Origin: Leucobacter coleopterorum
Lineage (GTDB): Bacteria > Actinomycetota > Actinomycetes > Actinomycetales > Microbacteriaceae
DNA length: 64,000 nt
Assembly: GCF_011382985.1 (NCBI RefSeq)
Contig: NZ_CP049933.1
Coordinates: 3,038,001-3,102,000, forward strand
Reading direction: 5' to 3'
Under the pieces are notes generated by a model. The model saw nothing but the letters and a program-made list of their open reading frames with translations. It had not been told where the DNA came from and searched no databases. This document shows, piece by piece, positions 18,543 to 26,833 of this stretch. Made by a program: the position numbers and the translations under genes. How positions within the stretch are numbered: position 1 is the first letter of the stretch; each line of letters begins with the position of its first letter.

Positions 18543-19640
18543 CTACTGCCCGGTGAGGGGCTGAGCTGACTGCGGAGCAATCGGCACCCTAATGAGGTCG
18601 ATGCGGCTGCGTCCATATCCACGTTTCTTGAAGGACCGCACAACCAGCCAAGTGAACAGCGAGAGACCGATTACCTCGCCGATTAGTGAGCCCGGGCCCC
18701 CAGCCGACTCGGTCTGGGCGGTCGAACCGCCGAGCCCGGTGCTCATCACCCCAAAAGCGAAGATGTTGTTGATGATGTGGATGGCGATCGCGGCCTCAAG
18801 CCCGCCGGTGCGCCAGGTTAGCCAAGCTGCGACGAGGCCCATGAGACCCACCGCCGCGAGTCCCCAGATGTCGTAGATATGGGCCAGCGCAAAGGCTAGG
18901 GACGGGAGCAAGATCGCAAACCAGGGGTTCTTCAGCCAAGCGCCGAGCACCTGCATGAAAAGCCCGCGGAACACAACCTCTTCAGCGGTCGCCTGGATCG
19001 GCACAAGGAGCAGCACAAACGCAAACGAGAGCAGCGCGGCGTTGGGGTCGAAGTCCTTCGGCACCGAGAGCATTGCGGATTGTGCGGGTTCTGCGAGGCT
19101 GAATAACACCTCAAACAGCACACCCGTCACGTTCATAACAACGACACCGAGCACCGCGAAACCGGTGAAGCGGCCCAGCATGCCCCAGCGAATGCGCGTC
19201 GCAACTGACCAGATCCTGCCCACCGGGCGCATGCCCATGATGAGCATCGCGAGAATGACAGACGGGATCATCAGCGCGATCGTCGCCAGGTTCATAAGCA
19301 CGGCGAGTGGGTTCTGGGTATCTAGGGTCAACTGGTCGAGAAGCTGTTTACTTATCGCCCCGGGATCGCTGCCCGTGAACAGGTCCGGGTTTCCCGCGAA
19401 CACAATGCCCATCCAGATCACGCTAATAATGACCGAGAACACAATGTAGATGGCCCCCGCAATGAGCACCATCAGCAGCGGCTTCCACCACTTGTAGCTC
19501 TGCGCACCCCTGAGTAGGCGGTGGTATTCGAGCGGCTCAGTCTCCACTGTCTGCGTTGGCTGGGGTTGGTTGGCCCAGGCCCAGGTGGGCGGCGGTTGCG
19601 GCGCGCTCGACTCGGGCTGTTCAGGAGTGCTACTCGTCAC
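18543..19640 (-). CDS. CPBP-family intramembrane glutamic endopeptidase
   Basis: This 365-residue membrane protein has a Pro/Gln-rich cytoplasmic N-terminus (about 45 residues) and about eight hydrophobic segments. The abortive-infection/CAAX-protease motifs are intact: 'EEVVFRG' (motif 1), 'FALAHIYD' (motif 2) and 'HIINN' (motif 3). Together they supply the Glu/His catalytic residues in the membrane. Bacterial CPBP proteins act in bacteriocin immunity, signalling or protein maturation; no partner is evident here. The next gene, a PPOX-like flavoprotein, follows on the same strand after nine bases. Confidence 0.9.
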   Translation of the reverse strand: MTSSTPEQPESSAPQPPPTWAWANQPQPTQTVETEPLEYHRLLRGAQSYKWWKPLLMVLIAGAIYIVFSVIISVIWMGIVFAGNPDLFTGSDPGAISKQLLDQLTLDTQNPLAVLMNLATIALMIPSVILAMLIMGMRPVGRIWSVATRIRWGMLGRFTGFAVLGVVVMNVTGVLFEVLFSLAEPAQSAMLSVPKDFDPNAALLSFAFVLLLVPIQATAEEVVFRGLFMQVLGAWLKNPWFAILLPSLAFALAHIYDIWGLAAVGLMGLVAAWLTWRTGGLEAAIAIHIINNIFAFGVMSTGLGGSTAQTESAGGPGSLIGEVIGLSLFTWLVVRSFKKRGYGRSRIDLIRVPIAPQSAQPLTGQ

Positions 19641-19662
19641 CTTTTGTTCCTTCCAAAAACTT

Positions 19663-19732
19663 CAGCCGGTACTGGCCGCTCAGCCGGTAAAACTTCGATC
19701 ATTTTAACCGGCTGAGCGGCCAGTACCGGCTG
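19663..19732. terminator. Long perfect inverted repeat, probable terminator of glyS
   Basis: Arms 19663-19688 and 19707-19732 are 26-base perfect inverted repeats around an 18-base A/T-rich loop. An additional AAAA/TTTT pairing is possible inside the loop. It lies between the end of glyS and the start of the CPBP gene, both on the minus strand. Such length and perfection exceed a normal Rho-independent stem, so it could also be a processing or recombination structure. Confidence 0.7.
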
Positions 19733-19744
19733 GCATGCAAGGGG

Positions 19745-21130
19745 TTAGGATCCGCGCAGGCGCTCGGCGAGGTAGGCGTGCAACTCAGCGCGGGGCACAC
19801 GCTCCTGCTGCATTGTGTCGCGCTCACGCACGGTTACCGCGTTGTCGTCGAGTGAATCGAAGTCAACGGTGACGCAGAACGGCGTACCGATCTCGTCTTG
19901 GCGACGGTAGCGGCGGCCGATGGCACCCGAGTCGTCGAAGTCGACGTTCCAATCGTCGCGCAGATCTTGTGCGATCTCGCGGGCCAGTGGCGACAATGCC
20001 TCATTACGCGACAGAGGCAGCACCGCAGCCTTGATCGGGGCGAGGCGTGCGTCGAGTGCGAGCAGCGTGCGCTTGTCGGTGCCGCCCTTGGCGTTCGGCA
20101 CCTCTTCTTCGCGGTAGGCGTCAACGAGGAAGGCCATCAGGGAGCGGGTCAGGCCTGCGGCCGGCTCGATCACGTAGGGCGTGTAGCGCTCATTCTTTGT
20201 CTGGTCAAAGAAGCTCAGGTCTTTGCCCGACTTCTCCGAGTGTGTCGACAGGTCGAAGTTCGTGCGGTTTGCGATGCCCTCGAGCTCGCCCCACTCGCTA
20301 CCGGTGAAGCCGAAGCGGTACTCGATGTCGGCGGTGCGCTTTGAGTAGTGCGACAGCTTTTCTTGGGGGTGCTCGTAGAAGCGCAGGTTCTCTGCGTCAA
20401 TGCCGAGGTCTGTGTACCAGCGCATGCGCTCGGCCATCCAGTACTCTTGCCACTCCTCGTCCGTGCCGGGCTCGACGAAGAACTCCATCTCCATCTGCTC
20501 AAACTCCCGGGTGCGGAAGATAAAGTTGCCCGGCGTAATTTCGTTGCGGAAGCTCTTGCCGATCTGCCCGATCCCGAATGGAGGCTTCATGCGAGCCGCC
20601 TGCAGCACGTTCGCGAAGTTCACGAAGATGCCCTGCGCGGTTTCTGGGCGCAGGTAGTGCAGGCCCGCTTCGTCGTCGACCGGGCCGAGGAAGGTCTTGA
20701 GTAGTCCGGAGAACGCACGGGGCTCGGTCCACTGACCACGAGTGCCACAATTGGTGCAAACGATCTCGGCGAGGCCGCCCTCGGGAGCACGGCCCTTCTT
20801 CTCTTCGAAGGCCTCGATCAAGTGATCCTCGCGGTAGCGCTTGTGGCACTGCGTGCACTCGACCAGTGGATCACTGAAGACCTCGACGTGACCGGAGGCC
20901 TCCCACACTTGCTTCGGCAGGATGACGCTGGAGTCGATGCCCACAACGTCGTCGCGCTTCTGCACCATGGTCTTCCACCACTGGCGCTTGATGTTCTCTT
21001 TCAGCGCGGTGCCGAGGGGGCCGTAATCCCATGCGGATCGTGATCCGCCATAAATCTCACCCGCTTGAAACACGAAGCCGCGGTGGCGGGCGAGGGCGAT
21101 GACTTTGTCGAGTCGGGATTGTTCAGCCAT
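19745..21130 (-). CDS. glyS: Glycyl-tRNA synthetase (dimeric, single-chain type)
   Basis: The product is about 461 residues from ATG 21130; the open frame extends 25 codons upstream to a TTG, but the family starts at '[19 protein letters not shown]'. It is a class II synthetase of the archaeal/eukaryal alpha2 type usual in actinobacteria. Visible features are '[20 protein letters not shown]', a zinc-ribbon-like '[12 protein letters not shown]' with 'CTNCGTRG', motif 2 '[19 protein letters not shown]', and the motif 3 region '[14 protein letters not shown]'. It charges tRNA-Gly in the cytoplasm. A very long hairpin follows the stop. Confidence 0.96.
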   Translation of the reverse strand: MAEQSRLDKVIALARHRGFVFQAGEIYGGSRSAWDYGPLGTALKENIKRQWWKTMVQKRDDVVGIDSSVILPKQVWEASGHVEVFSDPLVECTQCHKRYREDHLIEAFEEKKGRAPEGGLAEIVCTNCGTRGQWTEPRAFSGLLKTFLGPVDDEAGLHYLRPETAQGIFVNFANVLQAARMKPPFGIGQIGKSFRNEITPGNFIFRTREFEQMEMEFFVEPGTDEEWQEYWMAERMRWYTDLGIDAENLRFYEHPQEKLSHYSKRTADIEYRFGFTGSEWGELEGIANRTNFDLSTHSEKSGKDLSFFDQTKNERYTPYVIEPAAGLTRSLMAFLVDAYREEEVPNAKGGTDKRTLLALDARLAPIKAAVLPLSRNEALSPLAREIAQDLRDDWNVDFDDSGAIGRRYRRQDEIGTPFCVTVDFDSLDDNAVTVRERDTMQQERVPRAELHAYLAERLRGS

Positions 21131-21324
21131 GTTTGCATTCACTCCAAGGTGCAAGCGGGGATCTTGGGCAGGTTCGGGATCGGTGCCTTTGGGCGCGATC
21201 CACAAGGCTCCAGTCTAGTGAGTGCGAACTGGGAGCAAAGGGATTCGGGTTATTCTCTATGGGAAGGTTCTCCCCCGCTCCTTCGTAGCTGCGTTCATTC
21301 GCACCAGCCGGAAGAGGTCCTCCC

Positions 21325-22080
21325 GTGCAGATTCACATCTCCCCTGATGCCGAGGCACTCGGCGACGCACTCGCCCAGCGAATCGTTGCGGCGGTGCAAG
21401 CAAACCCCACGGCGGTCATCGGACTCGCCACCGGTTCTTCGCCCGTTGCGGCCTACCGCGCCTGGGGCAGGATCGCCACCTCGCTTGGGCTGGATCAAAA
21501 CAGGGTGCGGGGCTTTGCGCTCGACGAATATATCGGGCTGGAGGCAGGCCACCCCGAGAGCTACCACAGCGTGATTCAACGCGACGTCGTTGAGGTAGTT
21601 GGGCTCGATCCGCACCTGGTGCACGTGCCGAACGGAAACGGTGAGCCGGGAGAAGCGGAAGCCTACGACCGAGCCATCCGCGAGGCGGGCGGCATCGACG
21701 TGCAGATCCTCGGCATCGGTCGCAACGGCCACCTCGGGTTCAACGAGCCGGGCACCGCGTTCGACTCGCGCACCCACGTTGTTGACCTTACCGCCGAGAC
21801 GATCGCAGACAATGCGCGGTTCTTTGCTTCTTCTGCCGAGGTGCCAACCACCGCGATCACCCAGGGCCTCGGCACGATTTTTGAGGCGCGCGAGCTCGTG
21901 GTGATCGCCACGGGATCGGCCAAGGCTGCGGCGGTTGCTGCGGCTCTTGAGGGGCCGTGCACCGAAGAATTGCCGGCCAGCCTGCTGCAGCGGCATCCGA
22001 ATGTGCACTGGTTTATTGATGAGGATGCGGCGTCGCTGCTGAGCGGGAAGTACGCGGAAGCTGGGGCACTGGCCTACTGA
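21325..22080 (+). CDS. nagB: Glucosamine-6-phosphate deaminase
   Basis: This 251-residue protein starts at GTG 21325, preceded by GAGG. Family motifs are intact: 'GLATGSSPVAAYRAW' (phosphate loop), 'FALDEYIGL' (catalytic Asp), 'LGIGRNGHLGFNEPG' (catalytic His and lid) and 'ATGSAKA'. It converts glucosamine-6-phosphate to fructose-6-phosphate and ammonia, the last step of amino-sugar catabolism. No nagA or transporter lies nearby in this window. A strong hairpin follows the stop and marks the left edge of the phage-derived island. Confidence 0.95.
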   Translation: MQIHISPDAEALGDALAQRIVAAVQANPTAVIGLATGSSPVAAYRAWGRIATSLGLDQNRVRGFALDEYIGLEAGHPESYHSVIQRDVVEVVGLDPHLVHVPNGNGEPGEAEAYDRAIREAGGIDVQILGIGRNGHLGFNEPGTAFDSRTHVVDLTAETIADNARFFASSAEVPTTAITQGLGTIFEARELVVIATGSAKAAAVAAALEGPCTEELPASLLQRHPNVHWFIDEDAASLLSGKYAEAGALAY

Positions 22081-22113
22081 GCTCATGAGTTTGAACGGTA
22101 GGCAAAAGCGCAC

Positions 22114-22158
22114 GCCAAAAACCCCCGGCCAGATATGCAATCTGGCCGGGGTTTTGGC
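22114..22158. terminator. Bidirectional terminator between nagB and the phage lysis cassette
   Basis: Arms 22114-22134 and 22140-22158 pair almost perfectly around a five-base loop, with A-tracts and T-tracts at the outer ends. It serves the converging nagB and holin genes. Nineteen bases (22118-22136) recur exactly at 30250-30268, at the other end of the island. Confidence 0.8.
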
Positions 22159-22166
22159 AGTTTGGG

Positions 22167-22412
22167 TTACACGGCGCTGTCGTCCTCGTAGGTAACGAGC
22201 GATGCAGTGCCGCGATCACCCACGTAGTCGGAGCCCACCGAGGTGAGGACCGACACAAGAGCCGCGAGACCCGCGACCGAGACGAGTTGCAGCCAGTCGA
22301 CGCCGAGCAACCCGGCGGCCCCCGCAGTGAGAAGTGCCACCGCCGACTGGGCAAATGTTTTCACCGCGCGCTCGCCAGTTTCAAGCCAGAACTGTTTTGT
22401 GCGCATTGTCAT
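22167..22412 (-). CDS. Phage holin, r1t type
   Basis: This 81-residue protein opens with 'RTKQFWLETGERAVKTFAQS', typical of small r1t-type actinophage holins. Two hydrophobic segments follow ('AVALLTAGAAGLLGVDWLQ' and 'VSVAGLAALVSVLTS') and then an acidic tail. Holins oligomerise in the inner membrane to let endolysin reach the wall. ATG 22412 overlaps the stop of the XhlA-like gene, completing a coupled endolysin/XhlA-like/holin cassette on the minus strand. No structural phage genes are next to it. Confidence 0.88.
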   Translation of the reverse strand: MTMRTKQFWLETGERAVKTFAQSAVALLTAGAAGLLGVDWLQLVSVAGLAALVSVLTSVGSDYVGDRGTASLVTYEDDSAV

Positions 22413-22758
22413 CCTCCGTTAATCAGTCTTCCGACGAGAGTTGCACCACCGGCACCGATGACGCCGACGATGATTGGTGGAAGCCAGGTCAGGTGCGAGA
22501 CCTGGTTGCTGGTGGCACTCTGCTGCGTTTCCATCGCTGTCATACGTGCGTCGAGCGAGCGGATGTCATCCGCATCACCCTCCTGCCTAATTGAGGCCCC
22601 TCTAGGTGGCGCAGCCTGTCCGAGTGGGAGTCAAGGCGCTCGTCTACTTTTGCGAGACGCTCAACGATCACCTCAAGCTTTGCGAGGCGCTCCTGCGTGT
22701 TTTGGCCCTGTTTCCAGAGGTCGCTCATGCCGATATTGCCCGGCGGCGCCTCCCTCAT
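22409..22758 (-). CDS. XhlA/Rz-like phage membrane protein (frameshift at a C4 run)
   Basis: ATG 22758 overlaps the endolysin stop. The first 60 codons form a coiled coil ('NTQERLAKLEVIVERLAKVD'). Homology then continues one frame back ('DADDIRSLDARMTAMETQQ') into a C-terminal hydrophobic helix ('WLPPIIVGVIGAGGATLVG') ending at TGA 22409-22411. One extra base in the run 22597-22600 restores about 116 codons. Coiled coil plus C-terminal anchor is the layout of XhlA-type proteins encoded between lysin and holin. The exact lysis role is inferred. Confidence 0.75.
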
Positions 22759-23414
22759 TTTGAGACTCGCTTGAATTTGGCCCACCCTCCCCCGTCTGTA
22801 ATAAATGGGGTAACACCGAGTTGTTTCGCGAGAGCGTCTGCGGCTCGTTTTGTGGAGAGCTCGAGCTGGAACTTGGGGCCGAATATGAGCCACCGCCCCT
22901 GGTCATTGCCTGCCGCGTGCTCGTAATAGGCCATCAACATGCTGTGCTCCTTTCGTTGTGGTGTTTTAGGTGCGTCGTGTTTGGGTATCGGCTGAATCAC
23001 TCTGACGCCGTTGATGTCTTCAGACCAGAAGCGATACACGCTCGCAAACGCGTTCTCGACGTCTGCGATGGTGCGGAACCACTCGCCCACCCCATAGCCG
23101 CTGCGGGGCGAGGAGAAAAACCCTCCGGTTTTGCCGAAGGCGGCGGGTTCCCAAAACACGACGTGCCCCCAGTCCTCGTACTTGAGCCGCCCATCCCGAT
23201 AGTCGGTGTAAGTGCCCCAGTGCGACAGCCACACGACCGCGGGCGCATCACCTGGGAACGCGCGGTCGTGATGCTGGTAGCGCGTCGCGTTTGCGGCTGC
23301 CGTCGCGGAGTGCGGCCCGCCCGGGGCGCCCACTGATTTTTGTGCCATCGGGAGGCAGTTGCCCGCGTGCTCGTGGTGACCGTAGTTCGGGGTGATGAGG
23401 GTTTTGTAGGACAA
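22755..23414 (-). CDS. Phage endolysin with CHAP-like cysteine peptidase domain
   Basis: This 219-residue protein has a Cys near residue 19 ('HAGNCLPMAQKSVGAP'), the likely nucleophile, and a His in 'YEDWGHVVFWEP' (about residue 83), spaced as in CHAP/NlpC-type amidases. The C-terminal part after 'PKTPQRKEHSM' looks like a short wall-binding or phage domain. As first gene of the lysis cassette it should cut peptidoglycan once the holin opens the membrane. Assignment rests on motif spacing and on the holin neighbour, so the peptidase class is less certain than the lysin role. Confidence 0.75.
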   Translation of the reverse strand: MSYKTLITPNYGHHEHAGNCLPMAQKSVGAPGGPHSATAAANATRYQHHDRAFPGDAPAVVWLSHWGTYTDYRDGRLKYEDWGHVVFWEPAAFGKTGGFFSSPRSGYGVGEWFRTIADVENAFASVYRFWSEDINGVRVIQPIPKHDAPKTPQRKEHSMLMAYYEHAAGNDQGRWLIFGPKFQLELSTKRAADALAKQLGVTPFITDGGGWAKFKRVSK

Positions 23415-23432
23415 TTTCCCTCCTTAAATGCG

Positions 23433-23458
23433 AAAACCCCGCTGCGGGGCGGGGGTTT
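23433..23458. terminator. G/C-rich hairpin upstream of the endolysin
   Basis: AAAACCCC (23433-23440) and GGGGGTTT (23451-23458) pair around a GC-rich loop. It lies just ahead of the endolysin start on the minus strand and would insulate the lysis cassette from upstream transcription. Confidence 0.55.
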
Positions 23459-24044
23459 CTCCTGCAATTGCCAGCGACTCGATGGTTATGAAAGCATTGC
23501 GAATACTCCACTGGATCGTGCTGGAACAGGTTCGTGCGGTGAAACCCGGTGTAATTCTTTGGCGGAACTTGTGGTCGGTCGTCGCGGACGCTCCGAACTG
23601 GCGGCCCTTGTTCGCAACTAGAACCGCGCGGAATTCCTCATTGACAATCGATCTCGTTCGCTCCCGAATCTCTGGAGCGGCTAGATTACGCCATGCTCCA
23701 CTGGAAATACCGTTGCATCAACCGCCTTTACATTACTGTCGACGCACCGAATTGTGACGGGACGACCCTCGCCGAGTGCCCCGACCCCAACACATCTGAA
23801 AAGTACGGCTACATTCTTGACCCAGGGATTCTTATGGTGGCCTCAAAGCCGCTTCCGCGGAGAGTAACCCTCAGAACGAGAGATGAAAATCATCGACCGA
23901 TGATCCGAATGATTCAGGGATTTGGGAGATACGGCGGAGAAGACGCTGGAACACCTTCTCCGCCGTATCGACCTACTCGGGGTCCCGGTCCTGCTAGAAT
24001 TAGACACAAGCGTCGATTCCGAAGTATGCACTGCAGTGCAACTC
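23459..24044. other. 586-base stretch without a convincing gene; contains a 15-bp inverted repeat
   Basis: Open frames exist on both strands (for example a plus-strand frame from ATG 23693), but none has a credible start, a coupled neighbour or a recognisable family, and base composition is less GC-biased at third positions than in real genes nearby. A perfect 15-base inverted repeat (23928-23942 and 23955-23969, 12-base loop) lies inside. It may be decayed phage tail sequence. Confidence 0.4.
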
Positions 24045-24365
24045 CTATATCTGCGAAAGTCCCAGAGCGAATCCGCCTAGTAGTGCCAAAACAGGAAAGA
24101 TAGCAGCCCAAGGGTGGAACTCCCGAAATGCAATCATGCTACTCAAGGCACCAGACACGATGGCTACTAACCCAAACATGATAGCGATCACAAGGCCACC
24201 GACGGCCTCAGGCTGAGCATTTTCGGGTACCTCCACAACTTTGAGATTGAATCCATGCACAACAACATAATCACTCATTGAAATTGAAATGCAAGCAATG
24301 GTCATCGCGCAGAAAGCCAGAGCTGCCAGAAGTCCCGCCCCTATTCCCACCATCGCCTTCTTCAT
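24045..24365 (-). CDS. Small membrane protein coupled to the DUF1906 gene
   Basis: The product is about 106 residues from ATG 24365, which overlaps the stop of the upstream DUF1906-type gene (ATGA). It has three hydrophobic segments: 'GIGAGLLAALAFCAMTIAC', 'VGGLVIAIMFGLVAIVSG' and 'WAAIFPVLALLGGFALGL'. The loop between the first two segments contains 'VVVHGFNLKVVEVPENAQ'. I do not recognise the family. Coupling suggests that it works with the wall-directed DUF1906 protein, for instance as a membrane partner. Confidence 0.7.
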   Translation of the reverse strand: MKKAMVGIGAGLLAALAFCAMTIACISISMSDYVVVHGFNLKVVEVPENAQPEAVGGLVIAIMFGLVAIVSGALSSMIAFREFHPWAAIFPVLALLGGFALGLSQI

Positions 24366-25519
24366 CGAAATGTCTCGTGCCATTTGCGAATCAGATAGAA
24401 CAGCTGGGCCTTCTCGCGGCCGTAAATCATGGCGTCGTACGAGGGATCAGACATGTCCGCATTGTATGCCATGCACATGCGGGCAACCTCACTCGGGTTG
24501 AGACCCCTCAATTTGACTGGTGGTACTCCACAGTGATTCTCAGCGTTACACATCATGTAGAAAATGGCAGATTGAATCGCGAATTCCTCATCGGACCTTA
24601 GCCTTAACCACACCTCCCACATATCTCGCCAGTCATTTTCTCGGTATGGACCATCTGTGATGTATCCCTTTGCCTTTGCCCAATTCCTCGCTTCGATGCA
24701 TGTTGCAGCAAACATCTGACATACACCTGTAGAAGAATCACTTCTTGTACCAGGTGCGGGCGTTTTTCCTTCAGAAAGTGCCGCGTAGTATTTCACCACT
24801 AAAGCATCGGCGAGGTCATCAAGAGGGTTGATTGCTAGAGACTCCCAAATAAGTGGAGTCAGGGCCATCGCCTTATAGATCCCGAGCTTTTTGGCCTGGG
24901 CAGTGATAAAGGGATCATGTTTGACGACCAGGTCTTTTACCAAGCCGCGGTTGCTATTCATAGCAATTGGCTCGACCGCCTGAGGATGATCCAGACACCA
25001 GTTAAACCAGGCGTTCTCGAAGTTGTCCAGTTGAGACGCAGGAATCACGGGGTCGTTTCCAACTCCGATTTCCGGAGCGAGATTCCCGAATCCAGTGTCA
25101 CGCCCAGAAACGACATTTCGGTCGATTCGAATGAGACCCGCACCGCTGCCCACATCCAACTCGTGAATTTGATCAAATGCCCAGTTCGAAGGCAGCAAGT
25201 AGCCTTTATTCCCGCTGAATGCCTCCGACATGTCAGACACGAACGATGAGACCGCATACCCTGCATCTGCAACCCTCTGGCAAACAAGCCGGGGGCATAA
25301 ATACCTACCCGATACCCAGACAATCCCCAATTACCTAAGTTCTCATGCAAGGCCTGGAAATAGGGAAGTATCTTCGGAACGATCTGCTCGTCAAGGACAT
25401 CAAAATCAACGGCAAAGTAGATAATGGAATTTGCTGGGATTCGGTAGGCCCACGCCGCATTTGCCGCCTCCTCTGAGACTTCATAGCCACGACGATACGT
25501 GAAGTGTTCAGGGTCCGCC
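24362..25519 (-). pseudogene. DUF1906 glycoside-hydrolase-like protein, C-terminal part cut off by an IS element
   Basis: This is the downstream part of a gene whose upstream part is at 26834-28016. Beyond the IS the frame resumes at 'PEHFTYRRGYEVSEEA', then 'NSIIYFAVDFDVLDEQI' (the Rv2525c/DUF1906 TIM-barrel strand with acidic residues) and 'GLSGYRVGIYAP'. It continues after a one-base break at five G (25291-25295) to 'HETFR' and the stop. The C-terminal 250 residues, including 'SSTGVCQMFAATCIEARNW', are not recognised. Rv2525c-like proteins are exported and peptidoglycan-directed. IS insertion separates this piece from its start, so no full protein is made. Confidence 0.8.
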
Positions 25520-25587
25520 GGGCCTTTACCCCGAAGTGTGGACACGCTGATGCCGGGTTTTCCGGCAGAAAGCGAGACCATAGAACC

Positions 25588-25905
25588 ATGCCCAAACAAT
25601 TCTCCGAGGACTTCAAACGGCAAGCCGTTGACCTCTACGAAACCACCGAAGGAGCGACCCTCGACTCGATCGCGAGTGATCTCGGCATCGGCAAGTCAAC
25701 ACTGTCGCTGTGGCTGCAGAAGTACCGCACCACGCCGCCCCCAAACCGTGACAGCCGCGCTGCTACCGACTTAGTAGAGACGGGTGAGGTGGCTGCGCTC
25801 CTTGCCGAGAACCGCGCCCTGAAAAACGAGAAAGCCAAGCTTGAGACCGAGCGCGATATTCTCCGCCAGGCAGCCAAATATTTCGCGGGAGAGATGAACT
25901 GGTGA
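25588..25905 (+). CDS. IS3-family transposase OrfA
   Basis: This 105-residue helix-turn-helix protein starts at ATG 25588. 'KQFSEDFKRQAVDLYETT' and 'LDSIASDLGIGKSTLSLWL' form the DNA-binding domain, and 'LLAENRALKNEKAKLETER' is the leucine-zipper coiled coil used for OrfA/OrfAB assembly. The stop TGA overlaps a GTG that begins orfB. OrfA recognises the IS ends; transposition requires OrfB or the fusion OrfAB. Confidence 0.93.
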   Translation: MPKQFSEDFKRQAVDLYETTEGATLDSIASDLGIGKSTLSLWLQKYRTTPPPNRDSRAATDLVETGEVAALLAENRALKNEKAKLETERDILRQAAKYFAGEMNW

Positions 25906-26802
25906 GCCGCTTCCAGTTCATTGACGACCACCGTGACACCATCCCGGTGAAGTGGCTATGCCGAGTCCTCGACGTTGCTCGCTCCTCGTATTATGCGTGG
26001 GTGGAAGCTGCCCCGAAACGGGCCGCCCGCACGCAAGCCGACGAAGCGCTTGCTGCGCGAGTGAGACGTGCGCAAGACCGTGAGGCTGGCGGGGATCCCG
26101 CCTACGGGGTACCCCGGGTGACCGCGGACTTAAACGACGGGGCACCCGAGAACGAACGGGTGAATCACAAGCGCGTCGCGCGAGTGATGCGCGAGCACGG
26201 GCTTTCAGGGATCAGGCTCTTGCGTCGGGTGAAGACCACGGTCCCTGACCCCAATGATCAGAAGGTCGCTGATCTGGTGCAGCGTGACTTCACCGCTGAC
26301 ACGCCAGGCACCCGCTATGTCGGCGATATCACGTACCTGCCCATCGTGGGTGGGAAGAACTGGTACCTCGCGACGGTGATCGATCTGTGTTCGAGAAAGC
26401 TGGCCGGGTGGGCGCTTGCCGACCACATGCGTACCGAACTCGTCAGTGATGCACTGACCGCAGCCAGAGCCGCGCGTGGCTCACTTGACGGAACCATTTT
26501 TCACTCAGATCACGGCAGCGTCTATACCTCGAAAGCGTACGCGCAGTTGTGTACAGAGCTGGGGGGTGACGCAGTCAATGGGGGCTGTCGGTTCCTCAGC
26601 GGATAACGCGCTCGCTGAGTCGTTCAACGCGGCGCTCAAGCGTGAAGTCCTGCACGGACGGGCAGCGTTTCGGGACGAGCATGAATGTCGCCGTGAGGTG
26701 TTCAGGTGGGTGAACCGGTACAACACGAAGCGCCGCCACTCCTACCTCGGGCAAGTCGCGCCTGACGCGTTTGAATCAGCTATGCTTGCTGCTGCAGCGT
26801 AG
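25902..26802 (+). CDS. IS3-family transposase OrfB, DDE integrase (one-base insertion)
   Basis: This rve-type DDE transposase is about 300 residues. An HTH_21-like segment ('AYGVPRVTADLND') precedes the catalytic core, in which 'YVGDITYLP' holds the first Asp and 'IFHSDHGSVYTS' the second. The frame breaks at six G (26561-26566) and continues in another frame with 'VTQSMGAVGSSADNALAESF', which supplies the third acidic residue (Glu), and then 'RYNTKRRHSYLG'. Removing one G restores the reading frame. Unlike most breaks in this window, this is an expansion. The IS is therefore either recently inactivated or mis-called. Confidence 0.88.
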
Positions 26803-26833
26803 CCATAACCCCGTGTCCACTATCCGGGGTAAA

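Larger units (their letters stand above)
25520..26833 (+). mobile_element. IS3-family insertion sequence
   Basis: The element is about 1.3 kb with orfA and orfB on the plus strand. Imperfect terminal inverted repeats lie at 25523-25546 and 26812-26835 (CCTTTACCCCG then GTGGACACG in each). The 8-base sequence GGTCCGCC occurs just outside each end (25512-25519, 26834-26841), consistent with a target duplication, although exact borders are ambiguous by a few bases because the repeat overlaps the outer inverted-repeat bases. It interrupts the DUF1906-type gene in the opposite orientation. Confidence 0.9.

Noticed and set aside
23693..24103. A 136-codon plus-strand frame inside the island
   Set aside because: It runs across a 15-bp hairpin into the antisense of the small membrane-protein gene, has no convincing ribosome-binding site and no recognisable family.
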